From NCBI RefSeq assembly GCF_001421015.2, contig NZ_CP013023.1, positions 3,279,501 to 3,343,500 of the forward strand: a DNA stretch of 64,000 bases, read 5' to 3'. This stretch comes from Paenibacillus bovis. Lineage in GTDB: Bacteria > Bacillota > Bacilli > Paenibacillales > Paenibacillaceae. This document shows positions 38,113 to 47,351 of the stretch, piece after piece; position 1 is the stretch's first letter, and each line of letters opens with the position of its first letter. Under the pieces are notes generated by a model. That model searched no databases. It was not told where the DNA came from and worked only from the letters and a program-made list of their open reading frames with translations. The position numbers and the translations under genes are program-made.

Positions 38113-38563
38113 AATTAAACAAAAAAATGCCAGCTTGACTTCGATATATATTGAAAGAAGTGAACGTGCATTTATACTTGGAAAACAAGCTATAGATGAG
38201 TTGAAAGAAAAAAAGGGGCGTATTTCTTATCGTAACATTTCAGAAGTCTCTAAGAAATTTGACTCAACAGGTAAAGGCATTCATCCAAATTCTGTTAAAA
38301 GTAACACTAAATTATATGATTACTATAAACAGAACTGTAAAAGACATGTTGCAAATAAAAAATTAAATGGACAATTTCTTACTGAATTACAAAACCGAAA
38401 ATATCATGAAATAAAGTTAAATCGTTACAAGACAAACTTACAAAAAAGGTACGAAAAATATACTAAAAGTGAATTGATTGAACTCTTGATTCATGCGGAA
38501 AATCATATAGCATCACAGAATCAAATGTGGATCAAAGAACAATTTTCTAAATTTAAAGATTAA
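38087..38563 (+). CDS. tnpC: TnpC-like / DUF6262-type accessory protein
   Basis: The product is 158 residues from the ATG at 38087, which has AAAAGG 9 bases upstream and overlaps the end of tnpB by 26 bases. It is highly charged and mostly helical: an N-terminal part with ERAFILGKQAIDELKEKKGRI, a short HTH-like segment with the conserved GKGIHPNSVKSNTKLYDYY, and a C-terminal coiled coil (YTKSELIELLIHAENHIASQ). This layout matches the small third protein of Tn554-like elements, which affects the efficiency and orientation of transposition. A terminator-like hairpin follows at 38574. Confidence 0.7.
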   Translation: MNQISKLNRIKQKNASLTSIYIERSERAFILGKQAIDELKEKKGRISYRNISEVSKKFDSTGKGIHPNSVKSNTKLYDYYKQNCKRHVANKKLNGQFLTELQNRKYHEIKLNRYKTNLQKRYEKYTKSELIELLIHAENHIASQNQMWIKEQFSKFKD

Positions 38564-38573
38564 GCAAATAAAT

Positions 38574-38615
38574 AAGTACTCAAGATAGATAGGAGAGTAC
38601 TTGTTTATTTGTTTA
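38574..38615 (+). terminator. Terminator after tnpC
   Basis: AAGTACTC (38574-38581) pairs with GAGTACTT (38595-38602), followed by T-rich sequence. The rest of the 307-base gap to 38870 is AT-rich with only short, unrecognisable open stretches. Confidence 0.65.
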
Positions 38616-38870
38616 TATCTAGTCTAATCAATCAGAACGTCTATAGGTCTAGCTAAAGGAGATGGGCAAAAAATAACATTTAAAAGCATAAGAAGACGTT
38701 CGAGAGCCAGATTTCTCGGAAAAACGATTAAAGTTTAAATGTAGATTGAGTGATTTTTTGCATATAATAATGGAACCATATAAGCATAGTTAACTCCAAT
38801 CTAAACGAATAAACCCGAATTGAAGAGATAAGGTTCAACTGTTTAAAAAAGACGCGAAAAGAGGAGAAAT

Positions 38871-39092
38871 GTGGCAATTGCTGAATATAGTGGGCCAACA
38901 ACTCAAGCAGGGATTTCATATCAAAATTCGATCGCAGCGTTATACTCAGGTAGGATGATTGATTCAAAATATTTCTCTCCAGTTGACAAAGTAACTAAAA
39001 TCAGAGTAGAGGTTCCTGAATATGTTAATGATACTGTCATTACTTTTATAAATGAAGTGAATTGGTACATCCAGGCGAAAAATCTATCTTGA
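38871..39092 (+). pseudogene. N-terminal stub of a nuclease-domain protein
   Basis: A GTG start with GAGGAG a few bases upstream opens 73 codons, then a TGA. The sequence looks like the first domain of a large defence-type protein: AEYSGPTTQAGISYQNSIAA at the start, then KIRVEVPEYVNDTVITF and WYIQAK. The spacing of the Glu, Asp and Gln-x-Lys residues is that of a restriction-endonuclease-like fold, as in DUF4297-type and related antiphage ATPases. No continuation was found in the other frames after the stop. It is either a decayed cargo gene or a very short protein; decay is more likely. It lies just past the transposition genes. Confidence 0.5.
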
Positions 39093-39873
39093 AATGCAAT
39101 GGCACACAAAGTATCTGGGGGGAATCGATAGAAACCATTGACTACAATATTGATTCCATCAATCAAAAAAAGGATGATCTTGGCAAGTTGCTTTATGTCC
39201 TCAATATTTGATTTAGAAACGTAGTATGTCTTAAAGATGTTTAGAAAGATTAGATGCAATCCTACTTACATTTTCCTGTAAGTAGGATTGTTGTATTGAG
39301 ATCAGTAAGGAGGATGCGCATGAGCAGATTACGTCGTATGAAACCAAAGCAGAGCTGAAAAGAATACCGGGAACTTTTTATACATGGTAAATCACCAAAA
39401 ACAGACATTTAGTCAAAATACGACTTTTGTGCACATGTCTAACGTATTTGAAGACACTCATGTTTTATCCTAATTTATATCCATAGTTATTACTTATATA
39501 TTGTATATCCTGCTAGTTTTTTATTATTTAATAATTGCTAATCTTAATTCTTTTATTGCGGCTGTTTGATGCTTTCAATATCTAAATTAAATAAACCCTG
39601 TGCAATTTATTTTATGATGACTACATAAGGTTTATTTAATTTTATTAGTTACTACAGTTATTTTATTTAAATAATTATTTATTATTTACTTTAATTCATC
39701 TATTGATTCTAGTGAAAATTGCAGTCGATTTAGCATGTCTGGCAATTCCTTAGATAGCTTAATAAAAATGAACTTTCTCATGATCCTCGTCTCATTTTTA
39801 AAAAAATTTCTTTAAGAGTTTGATTTCCTTATTTTGGAAAAAAGTGAATGGTTATTTTGATGTTGCATCCTCC
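39093..39873. other. AT-rich non-coding end of the island
   Basis: No gene is supported in this 781-base stretch. A perfect 14-bp inverted repeat (39257-39270 and 39277-39290) with T-rich flank is a terminator-like hairpin. A short open stretch (39304-39390, with AHEQITSYETKAELKRIPG) looks like a protein tail but has no start. From about 39400 to 39870 the sequence is very AT-rich and has no recognisable feature; the right end of the island is probably here. Confidence 0.5.
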
Positions 39874-40839
39874 TTATTTCCCGAAATAATATCCCTTCTT
39901 TATTTCGTCCAGCAGACCCGGGTGCTTCGCCTTCCATCCCAGCCGCTCACTTGTAATTATCGAGGATACAGGATTGTCTGCAGCAGCAAATGTACTCAGC
40001 CAACCGAAATGGACTGCAGCTTGATCCGCTTTAATAGAATGGATCGGCAGATCGCTTTCCAGGCCGATCCATTCTGCAATATCCGCAAAAGGAATTCCTT
40101 CATCAGCAATTGCATGAAATCGGGCTCCTGGAGTTCCTTGTTCTACAGCCAGTCTGAATAACCGGGCTGCATCGAGCCGGTGTACGGAAGGCCAGCGGTT
40201 GGTACCTTTCTCGATAAAAACGGACTTCTTTTTGGAACGTGCGATTTTAATGAGCGAAGGCAGCAGTCCGCCCTGGTCTCCTTCTCCGTATACGATCGGC
40301 GGTAAGCGCACTATGGAAGTGCGAATCCCCTTTTCTGCCTGAATCAGCAGAGCTTTCTCCGAGGCCACTCGGCCGCCACCAACCGAGTAAAGATCGCCCT
40401 CGTCTTCTTCCCTTGCCAATCTTCCCGCAGTAAGCGTCATCGTCGGCATAGTAATGACGAGTGCCCCTTGTTTTGCGGACAGTGCTGCGCCGAACGTTTC
40501 GATCGCACGCCGCTCCATATGGATAGCCGCAGCCATGAACCGAGTAGCCGCCTGACTGGGAGCCCCTCCAAGTGCAATACGCAGACGTGTAGACAGTCCG
40601 GCATGCGAAAATTTATGAAAAAACGCGGTATGGATTACCGCATCTGCTTCGGTTGCGGCTTTGCGTAAAAGTGCGGTATCCTCGACAGAACCTCGAATCA
40701 CTGTCGCACCGATCGAAGTCAGGCGTTCGGCCGCCTCCTGCGAACGAACAAGACCAATCGTTTCGTGTCCATTTTCGATCAGTTCGCGAATAACAGCTGA
40801 ACCGATAAATCCACTTGCTCCCGTTACTAGAATACGCAT
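39874..40839 (-). CDS. NAD-dependent epimerase/dehydratase-type SDR
   Basis: The product is 321 residues from the ATG at 40839, which has GGAGGAAAT just upstream; the frame is open further but without a ribosome site. It starts MRILVTGASGFIGSAVIREL, the TGxxGFIG NAD(P)-binding motif of extended SDR proteins. The Asp-x-x-His region (ADAVIHTAFFHK) and a later SVGGGRVASEKA segment, in place of the usual Tyr-x3-Lys, suggest an atypical active site. The middle region PIVYGEGDQGGLLP and the WPSVHRLDAARLFRLA segment are typical of this family. It is near an AraC regulator on the same strand, a common pairing, and base composition returns to that of the chromosome here. The substrate is unknown. Confidence 0.82.
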   Translation of the reverse strand: MRILVTGASGFIGSAVIRELIENGHETIGLVRSQEAAERLTSIGATVIRGSVEDTALLRKAATEADAVIHTAFFHKFSHAGLSTRLRIALGGAPSQAATRFMAAAIHMERRAIETFGAALSAKQGALVITMPTMTLTAGRLAREEDEGDLYSVGGGRVASEKALLIQAEKGIRTSIVRLPPIVYGEGDQGGLLPSLIKIARSKKKSVFIEKGTNRWPSVHRLDAARLFRLAVEQGTPGARFHAIADEGIPFADIAEWIGLESDLPIHSIKADQAAVHFGWLSTFAAADNPVSSIITSERLGWKAKHPGLLDEIKKGYYFGK

Positions 40840-41069
40840 TATATTTCCTCCTTGTATGGTGAAGATTTTTCGATTGAACTCTTTGATTCGTTGGAGTCTT
40901 TTGTGCTGGAACATTCCCTATCTTCCTGTTGAAGCTAAAGATTCTGAATATGGTACATGTTATTTACTATTTTAGAAGGAAAGTCGATAGAAAGTTTGAC
41001 TATTCCACGCTTCTTCTTGCCTGATTCGAGACGTTGAATGAATCGAACGTTAACTGCATTGGCTGCGCC

Positions 41070-41106
41070 AAAAAGACCTGCCACCCAGAGGACAGCAGGT
41101 CTTTTT
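41070..41106. terminator. Terminator-like inverted repeat
   Basis: A perfect 12-bp stem (41070-41081 and 41095-41106) with A and T runs at its arms can stop the AraC transcript coming from the right. No gene is supported in the surrounding 40840-41200 gap. Confidence 0.75.
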
Positions 41107-41200
41107 AGAGTAACCGACAAGATCTATAGAAAATGATAGACTTAGGGGAATCATTTCTTTCCTTAGGCGAATACTTATAGGCTAAGCTGACAAATAGCGA

Positions 41201-42133
41201 CTACTGTCTCCATTTGGCGATGTCTCGACTCGGCGGACTACCGAAAAAACGGCTGTAATCACGGCTGAACTGCGAATCGCTCACGTAACCGACTAACCGG
41301 CAGGCGGTAATCGCATCCCGTTCCCCGGAAAGCATCAATCGCCGGGCTTCCTGTAGACGGAGTGCTTTCTGATACTGCAGTGGACTTACCGCGGTGACCG
41401 ACTTGAAATGTTCTCGGAACGATGACTCGCTAAGATGGACCATATCCGCCAGCTCAGCAATTTTGAACGACTCAGTAAAATGGTTCTGCAGCCAGTCAAT
41501 GGCTTTAGCAACGCGCTGTATGCTCGATCCGGCTAGTACCGTTTCTGCTACGTAAATCCCGATTGGACTGCGCAGCAGACGGATAAAAATTTCGTCTTCG
41601 GCCAGCGAGAGCAGCAGTCCGTTATCATCGAAATCGTCCAGGCATGCTACCAAGCGAGACATAGAAGCGATCAGCGCTGGTTCGGCTTCCAATACATAGG
41701 CTGCACTCCGGTTTTCCATTATAGGCAGTCCGTCCGGGTAAACTTTCGGGACGAGCGCGGCAATTTTATTCGGATCAAGATAAAAGCCTACAGCCAAGAA
41801 TGGTTCGAATGGACTTGCCTGCACTGTCCGGATGGCTACAGGCAAGGCTACCGGAATGACCAGCAATTGGGCGCCAAAATATTCGGCCGTTTCCTCGCCG
41901 ATTTTAATGATTTTTTTGCCTTGTGCTGCGATTCCTATGGTTGGCCAATACATGGTATGCATATAATCAGACGGTTCCGGCTGTGAATAACGGTTGAAAT
42001 ATAATCCAGGAATACGCGCGGCGGAGGTGCCATCCTGCGTCATATGTGAATCAATCAGTCGGGCCAAACGGGCCGTTTCCTCCCGTGCCTGTTCTTGCTT
42101 GTGTCCCGGTGAATGTTCGCTCCATTTGTTCAT
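41201..42133 (-). CDS. AraC-family regulator with AraC_N domain
   Basis: The product is 310 residues. The N-terminal 190 residues match the AraC_N (PF06719) type: YWPTIGIAAQGKKIIKIGEE, LLVIPVALPVAIRTVQASP and PFLAVGFYLDPNKIA. The C-terminal 100 residues are the AraC HTH pair (FKIAELADMVHLSESSFREHF and ITACRLVGYVSDSQFSRDY). AGGAGC lies 15 bases before the ATG, a little far. Regulators of this kind usually sit beside a short-chain dehydrogenase or aldo-keto reductase that they control; the SDR epimerase gene (40839) downstream on the same strand is the likely target, though a terminator separates them. Confidence 0.9.
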   Translation of the reverse strand: MNKWSEHSPGHKQEQAREETARLARLIDSHMTQDGTSAARIPGLYFNRYSQPEPSDYMHTMYWPTIGIAAQGKKIIKIGEETAEYFGAQLLVIPVALPVAIRTVQASPFEPFLAVGFYLDPNKIAALVPKVYPDGLPIMENRSAAYVLEAEPALIASMSRLVACLDDFDDNGLLLSLAEDEIFIRLLRSPIGIYVAETVLAGSSIQRVAKAIDWLQNHFTESFKIAELADMVHLSESSFREHFKSVTAVSPLQYQKALRLQEARRLMLSGERDAITACRLVGYVSDSQFSRDYSRFFGSPPSRDIAKWRQ

Positions 42134-42205
42134 GATCCAGTATGCAGCTCCTATCGGCTAGATTTGATTTTCATCTTACCATATTCCGATCTTATGAATA
42201 AAAAA

Positions 42206-42233
42206 GCGCCAAACTCTTTAGAGGATTTGACGC
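42206..42233 (-). terminator. Terminator-like hairpin
   Basis: GCGCCAAA (42206-42213) pairs with TTTGACGC (42226-42233, one G-T pair), with a T run on the minus strand. Its stem resembles that of the hairpin upstream of the carotenoid operon. Confidence 0.55.
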
Positions 42234-42383
42234 AATAAACGAAAAGACTACCGAATGTCTGGTGGATCTTCAGCTGCCGCCAGTTTTTGCAGAATATCCT
42301 CACTATAGTGCTCGACGCCAACATTCTCCATATCAGGTTGCCCATTAATTTTGCTAGCTACAATTGAATAATGCTTGAGATGC

Positions 42384-42416
42384 AAAAAAGATAGCTCTTT
42401 AAGAGCTCTCTTTTTT
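42384..42416. terminator. Terminator of the small membrane protein gene
   Basis: A near-perfect inverted repeat with AAAAAA and TTTTTT arms (42384-42399 and 42401-42416) lies just after the minus-strand gene ending at 42428. Confidence 0.75.
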
Positions 42417-42427
42417 ACTGATATATT

Positions 42428-42784
42428 TTAAACGCCATGGAAAAAGATAAATGTAGGAAGGTGGTATTTATAATACTCAGTCCCTGTTTTGTGTACGAAA
42501 ATAAATGCAGGACGAACGGGCCTTCCTGGAAAGTAATACATTTGTTCTTTGTAGGGTCCTTCCCCTTCCGTAAACTTGGTTAACGTAGATGTGCCTATAT
42601 CTACCGTATCAACGTACGCCCACTTTTGCCCGTACGCTTCAATTTCTGGCGCGTGCGCTGCCCATCGCTTGGCGGTAGAATATATCGTTGGTTTCACCTG
42701 GTACATCAGAAACAGTTCTGTACTCATATAAATAACGAATAGTGCACCGATCGCCAGTGTCCATTTCAGAGCTCGTCTGCGCAT
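42428..42784 (-). CDS. Small membrane-anchored protein, unknown
   Basis: The product is 118 residues from the ATG at 42784 (GAGGT 6 bases upstream; a GTG two codons earlier is possible). One membrane segment (LKWTLAIGALFVIYMSTELFL, positions about 6-26) follows a basic N-terminus, so the rest lies outside: about 90 residues with many aromatic residues (PYKEQMYYFPGRPVRPAFIF). No family is recognised. It has its own terminator, and no related gene lies beside it. The presence of a good ribosome site, a clear membrane anchor and a terminator supports a real gene. Confidence 0.6.
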   Translation of the reverse strand: MRRRALKWTLAIGALFVIYMSTELFLMYQVKPTIYSTAKRWAAHAPEIEAYGQKWAYVDTVDIGTSTLTKFTEGEGPYKEQMYYFPGRPVRPAFIFVHKTGTEYYKYHLPTFIFFHGV

Positions 42785-42805
42785 ATTCACACCTCTATTT
42801 CTTTA

Positions 42806-42985
42806 TTAATTAGACCGGATAAAATATCGACAGTTAGCCGTCATCGCATCAATCCCTTTCATTTTAGGCTCTCTACGCTGTCCCTCTGGCGTGATTAATG
42901 TTCCATACTTCCTTGCCCTTGTAATCAGCGGAGAACCAAGTATAGGCGCTAACGAGCCTGCTGATGCCGTACAGAAAATGTTTGT
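42806..42985 (-). pseudogene. Possible gene remnant
   Basis: A 59-codon open stretch without an early start codon (containing GSPLITRARKYGTLITPEGQ and MKGIDAMTANCRYFIRSN) ends 22 bases before the small membrane protein gene. It has the look of protein but no family is recognised and only an internal ATG exists. The rest of the 42986-43173 gap holds nothing that I can name. Confidence 0.25.
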
Positions 42986-43173
42986 TTATTATCATAGTTT
43001 TCAAATAACTTTGAAGGTGTAATATGTAAAGCTACTAATTTTTTTGTGAAGTATTTAAAGAGATATTACGCTCTCCACGCTCAATTTTGTACCTTTCAAT
43101 GCATATTATCATTGTTCAATTCTGCTCCACATCCAATCCAAGTTGGATCAATTGTTATGTTCATTATATAAAA

Positions 43174-43209
43174 AGACCTCTTGTCAGTTTAAAAATGCAC
43201 AAGAGGTCT
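43174..43209 (-). terminator. Terminator of the carotenoid operon
   Basis: A perfect 11-bp stem (43174-43184 and 43199-43209) is followed on the minus strand by TTTTTATA. Confidence 0.85.
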
Positions 43210-43250
43210 CCCAAAAACTTGATTTAATAATAGCTTACATCACGCAGTAT

Positions 43251-44347
43251 TCAGACTTTGATTTTACGACCTTTCCAACTTACGGAACGGAAAACATTCA
43301 CCCTGATAAAGGAATATAGATAGATGCCTATAAAAAACGCAAACCATATCGGGTAAACAAGAAAAATCGCTTTTTTGAAGTCCCCGACTCTGCCGGCAAA
43401 CCATCCTGTCTGAATGGCATACAGGACATATAATATCCCGCTCAACAGGATCGCGGCAGGATTCCATCCCATCAGGGAAGAGATTAGAGCGGATGCAGCA
43501 ATGAAACTGCCGGATATCCATAAGATGACCATGAACATGACAACCGGATGCGTCGATTTGGAACCGACGGCAAAACTTTTACACCAGCCCTCAATCAGAC
43601 TGCCAATGCCTTCGGGATACATGCGCAGAGATATAATACCCTTTCCCCCCGGCAGCGAACAGGAAGGTTCTGTTCAAGAAACGCCTCCCCCAGTGCCAGA
43701 TCATCCATAATAGCTCCTTCGATTTTTTTATGCCCGCCGGACAAAAAATAATCATCACGATTGCATAAAATGCACGGACCGAACGAACCCGCCGTTTTAA
43801 ACCGCGAACCCCAAACGGTAAACAGGTTCATCCCGGTTACAACGATAATGTTAAAAATAACAGAAAGATGTTCATACAAGCGCTCCACCGTATGAAAAGG
43901 CTGCAGCGCCGTAATGCCTCTGGCTCCCTTTTCCTGATAGAACTGAAGCAGATGACTTAGACCGTTTGCGCTTTCGAATTTGGTATCTGCGTCCAAAAAT
44001 AACAACCAGCTTCCTTGGGCCTGTTCGGCGCCGTACCAGCAGGCTGAGGATTTTCCCGCTCCTTCGTTTCGCAGCACCTTTGCACCAAAACTCTCTGCTA
44101 CAGCAACAGTCTTGTCCGATGAATCGTCATCCACTACCAGAATTTCGAATGAGTTGAATCGTTGCTCCTGCAGGGATCGCAGTAAAGGTACAATCCGTTC
44201 TTCTTCATTTCTGGCGGGAATAATAATAGACAGAAACGGTAGACCTTTTGCAGTTCTGGAAGAGGAAAAAGGCACTGGTAGCGACCAGAACATGAGGCAA
44301 CCAGCTATAACTGCCGCGAATCCAATCGCCAGTTTGATAATGTCCAA
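43251..44347 (-). pseudogene. crtQ: Carotenoid glycosyltransferase CrtQ-like, frameshifted at G6
   Basis: Two overlapping frames together make a 365-residue GT2 glycosyltransferase of the CrtQ type, which adds glucose to a C30 carotenoid acid. The first frame (44347-43595) has a membrane segment, FLSIIIPARNEEERIVPLLR and the LFLDADTKFES donor motif, and after NLPVRCRG turns into nonsense (ERVLYLCACIPK). The second (43622-43251) takes up exactly where it should continue (MYPEGIGSLIEGWCKSFAVGS) and supplies the C-terminal membrane segments. Adding one G to the six-base G run at 43645-43650 (minus strand) restores RCRGGKGIISLRMYPEG. The start is probably TTG at 44347, 27 bases after the desaturase. 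Either a sequencing error, a decayed gene, or a phase-variable tract. Confidence 0.82.
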
Positions 44348-44373
44348 AGCCGTTATAACATTCGCCCCCTTTT

Positions 44374-45902
44374 TTATTTCACCGAATAATCAAACAGCTC
44401 GCCCGTATCGTCCTGGATCAATTCCTGAGCGGCAATTTTGGCTGACAAGAGCACAATCGGAACGCCGGCACCGGGATGCGTACTGCTTCCGGTAAAGTAC
44501 AGGTTTTCACAATCGCTCGCTTTGCTTTGCGGTCGATAATGGTTGCTTTGTTTTAAAATGGGCTGCAAACCAAATGTAGCGCCATTATACGCATTGAACT
44601 TGGAACTGAAATCCAGTGGCGTGATATGGGTTTCGGTTACAATCTCATTGTCCACATTTTCAAAACCACGAATCTTTTTCAATTCATTCAAAATGTAACC
44701 GCGATAATAAGCGATAGTCTCCTCATCCCATTTATAATTGGATGTTGCGGCATTCGATACAGGCATCAGGATATACAACCCGTCTTTCCCTTCAGGAGCA
44801 AGCGATGGATCTGCTTTTGACGCAATGTATACATAAAAAGAAGCATTCGTCAGTTTTTTTCCGTCAAAAATATCGTTAAGATTCTGATCCAGATCCTCAT
44901 TGAAAATAAAATTATGCACATGGTCTGTTTCTTCATACTTTCGGTTCATACCGAGATACAGCAGAAAACAGGAACAAGAGTACTGCATACTGTCGACTTT
45001 CTCATCCGTATACTGTCCTTTAGAAGACTTGTCTTGTACCAGATGCTTGATCGCATACGGGAAGTCTGCATTACAAACCACATAATCCGAAGAAATGTTT
45101 TGTCCGTCTACGACAATCCCTTCTGCTTTTTGATTGTGAATGGAGATCTCTTGTACTGCTTGGCCGTAATGAATGACTCCTCCCAGCTCTTTGAAGAGTC
45201 TTTCCATCGACAAAGCCATCGTATACATTCCGCCCTTAATAAACCATACTCCGTACAAAAATTGAAGCATCGGAATCATCGTATAAAAAGAAGGACTGGT
45301 TAGAGGAGAAATGCCGATATATAACGTTTGAAAGCTAATCATCTGTCTCAGCCGTTTATTCTTGATATACCGGCCGACAAATTTATCCGCCGTATCATAA
45401 GGCTTCAGCTTTAAAGCTTTCTTGAGCATCGGGAGGTTATAAAAGTCACTCCTTTTGCGGAAAGGTCTGGAAAGAATATAATGTTTGGCAATAATAAATT
45501 TTTGGTAAATTTCATGCAAATACCGAAAAAAGCCGGCTGTATCTTCTTCGCTAATCGCTTCGATCGTTTTGGTCAGCTTAATCATGTCGGAGGAGATATC
45601 AAAAGGTTCGTCAGGAATATCGCTGAAATAAGCCCGATAGATCGGATCCAATTTTTCCATAGGAATATAATCATCCGGGTCGCGGCCGCACATTTCGAAG
45701 ATTTCCCGGTAGATTTCCGGCATCATCACGATGCTCGGCCCCAAATCGAATGTATAGCCCCCCCCAGCTCAATCCGATTCATTTTGCCGCCAGGCGTCGA
45801 GCCTTTTTCATAAATTTCAACCTGATAGCCCGCAACCTGCAGCCTTATGGCAGTGGCAAGGCCTGCCACCCCGCTTCCGATGACGATCACCTTTTTATTC
45901 AT
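44374..45902 (-). pseudogene. crtP: Diapocarotenoid desaturase/oxidase CrtP-like, frameshifted at G8
   Basis: The ATG at 45902 has GAGG 8 bases upstream and opens with VIVIGSGVAGLATAIRLQVA, the FAD motif of the CrtN/CrtP family. The frame then reads MNRIELGGA and goes wrong at a run of eight G (45758-45765 on the plus strand as C). The proper continuation YTFDLGPSIVMMPEIYREIF lies in another frame and runs to 44374. Nine G (or six) would give one frame of 508 or 509 residues. The C-terminus has the family signature YFTGSSTHPGAGVPIVLLSAK. CrtP-type enzymes oxidise the terminal methyl of diaponeurosporene to aldehyde or acid. It lies between the aldehyde dehydrogenase and crtQ. Confidence 0.85.
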
Positions 45903-45953
45903 ACAAAATCCTCATTTCCGCATCCTGTTTTCTTTGCACGGATACCGGTTTGT

Positions 45954-47351
45954 TTACAGAATCCGCTTTCTCAACTTCTTCAATGCTTTCATGTTTCGCT
46001 CGGAATAAGGCGGGAATTTGCCCGAAAAGCGTAGGTAATGATACGTTCGAACACTCGTTTTTTCATAGCTAAAAGCCAAAAAACCAGCTTTGCCATGATA
46101 AGCCCCATATCCGCTTTGGCCGACTCCTCCAAATGCGATATGGGGACTCGCAGCATGATGGATCACTTGATTGACACTGATCGTCGAGGAGCGCATGTAT
46201 CCGTTAAACTGCTCAATTCGACGTTTATCAGTGCTGAATATGTATCCTGTAAGCGCATCACGCTGCAGACTGCCACTGGATAATAATGAATTCAAATCAG
46301 TATAGGGAATGACTGGAAGAACCGGACCGAAAATTTCTTCTTCCAGGACTGGGCTTCCCGGCTCGATATCCGTTAACACCGTTGGAGCAATAAACCGGTC
46401 AGCTGAATCATATGCGCCGCCATGCCGAACGGTACCCTGCCCGATAAAATCTACTACTTTTTGAAAATGGGCATCAGTACAGATTCTGCCATAGTCTCCA
46501 CTGGTCTGAGGCTGCTCCCCATAGAAGTCGGAAAGTACGGTAGAAATTTCATCCAGCGTTTTTTCGTAAACGGAACGATGGACAAAAAGAGTATCCGGCG
46601 CAATACAAGTTTGGCCGGCATTGAGGAATTTTCCCCATACGATATCCCTGACAGTGGCTGAAGAAAAGCCTGTTTCGTCAAGGATACACGGATTTTTCCC
46701 GCCAAGTTCCAGAATCACTGGCGTAAGCTGCTTGGCTGCCTGATCGGCAACCAGCTTGCCGGTTTGCCCGCTTCCAGTGAAAAAAATCAAATCAAACGGA
46801 GCAGAAGTCAGCTGGCTGGCGATTTTCGAATCTCCTGTTACCACATGCAGTTGTTCAAGCGGAAATGCTTGGTTAATGATTTCTTTGAGCAGTTCAGCCG
46901 TTGCCGGCGCATATTCGGACGGTTTGATAATGCAGGAGTTCCCTCCTGCGATAGCCCCGATCACAGGCATCAAGGTGAGCTGAACCGGATAATTCCACGA
47001 ACCGATGATCAGTACGCTCCCGTGCGGATGTCTTTTTTTACGAAAAACTTCCACATAGCCTAATTTAAGATACCGAGCGCTCGTTGATCGGTTCCATCTG
47101 TTCAAATGCTTGCACACATAATCGATTTCGTTCAGCAAAACAGCAAGCTCCGAGGAAAAAGATTCAAATGCCGGCTTGCCCAAATCGGAAAAAAGCGCAT
47201 CGGTCAGTTCTTTTTCGCGCTCTACAATGATGTTTTTCAGCTTTAAAAGCTGTTTTTTGCGCATCTCGCTTGAAGGGCTGCCTTGGCGCAGCAGTTCTTC
47301 TCGCTGCCTTTCAGGCAAGGTCTGCAGAAAACGATTTTCATTGTCCGACAT
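45954..47351 (-). CDS. aldH: Aldehyde dehydrogenase (carotenoid AldH type)
   Basis: The product is 465 residues from the ATG at 47351, just inside the end of crtN (14-base overlap) and with AAAGGG 9 bases upstream. It is a class-3-like aldehyde dehydrogenase: IIGSWNYPVQLTLMPVIGA, NSCIIKPSEYAP (cofactor Lys), FFTGSGQTGKLVADQAAKQL, catalytic Glu in VILELGGKNPC and catalytic Cys in NAGQTCIAPDTLF. The C-terminus is basic and amphipathic, as in membrane-associated members. In C30 carotenoid operons of staphylococci and related bacteria such an enzyme oxidises diaponeurosporenal to the acid, and this position between crtN and a crtP-like gene fits that role. Confidence 0.9.
   Translation of the reverse strand: MSDNENRFLQTLPERQREELLRQGSPSSEMRKKQLLKLKNIIVEREKELTDALFSDLGKPAFESFSSELAVLLNEIDYVCKHLNRWNRSTSARYLKLGYVEVFRKKRHPHGSVLIIGSWNYPVQLTLMPVIGAIAGGNSCIIKPSEYAPATAELLKEIINQAFPLEQLHVVTGDSKIASQLTSAPFDLIFFTGSGQTGKLVADQAAKQLTPVILELGGKNPCILDETGFSSATVRDIVWGKFLNAGQTCIAPDTLFVHRSVYEKTLDEISTVLSDFYGEQPQTSGDYGRICTDAHFQKVVDFIGQGTVRHGGAYDSADRFIAPTVLTDIEPGSPVLEEEIFGPVLPVIPYTDLNSLLSSGSLQRDALTGYIFSTDKRRIEQFNGYMRSSTISVNQVIHHAASPHIAFGGVGQSGYGAYHGKAGFLAFSYEKTSVRTYHYLRFSGKFPPYSERNMKALKKLRKRIL

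Larger units (their letters stand above)
34664..38563 (+). mobile_element. Tn554-like element core (tnpA-tnpB-tnpC)
   Basis: Three overlapping genes on one strand have the order and relative lengths of the Tn554 transposition genes: two tyrosine recombinases and a small helical accessory protein. The first pair overlap at TAATG and the last pair by 26 bases. GC content is visibly lower than on either side of the island (about 33.2-39.8 kb). Such elements move by site-specific recombination without making target duplications or terminal inverted repeats, so ends cannot be fixed from one sequence. The second gene is interrupted by an in-frame TAA, so present activity is doubtful. Confidence 0.75.

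Noticed and set aside
40935..41120. Minus-strand 61-residue frame (VLWVAGLFGAANAVNV...)
   Set aside because: It runs through a terminator hairpin and lacks a ribosome site.
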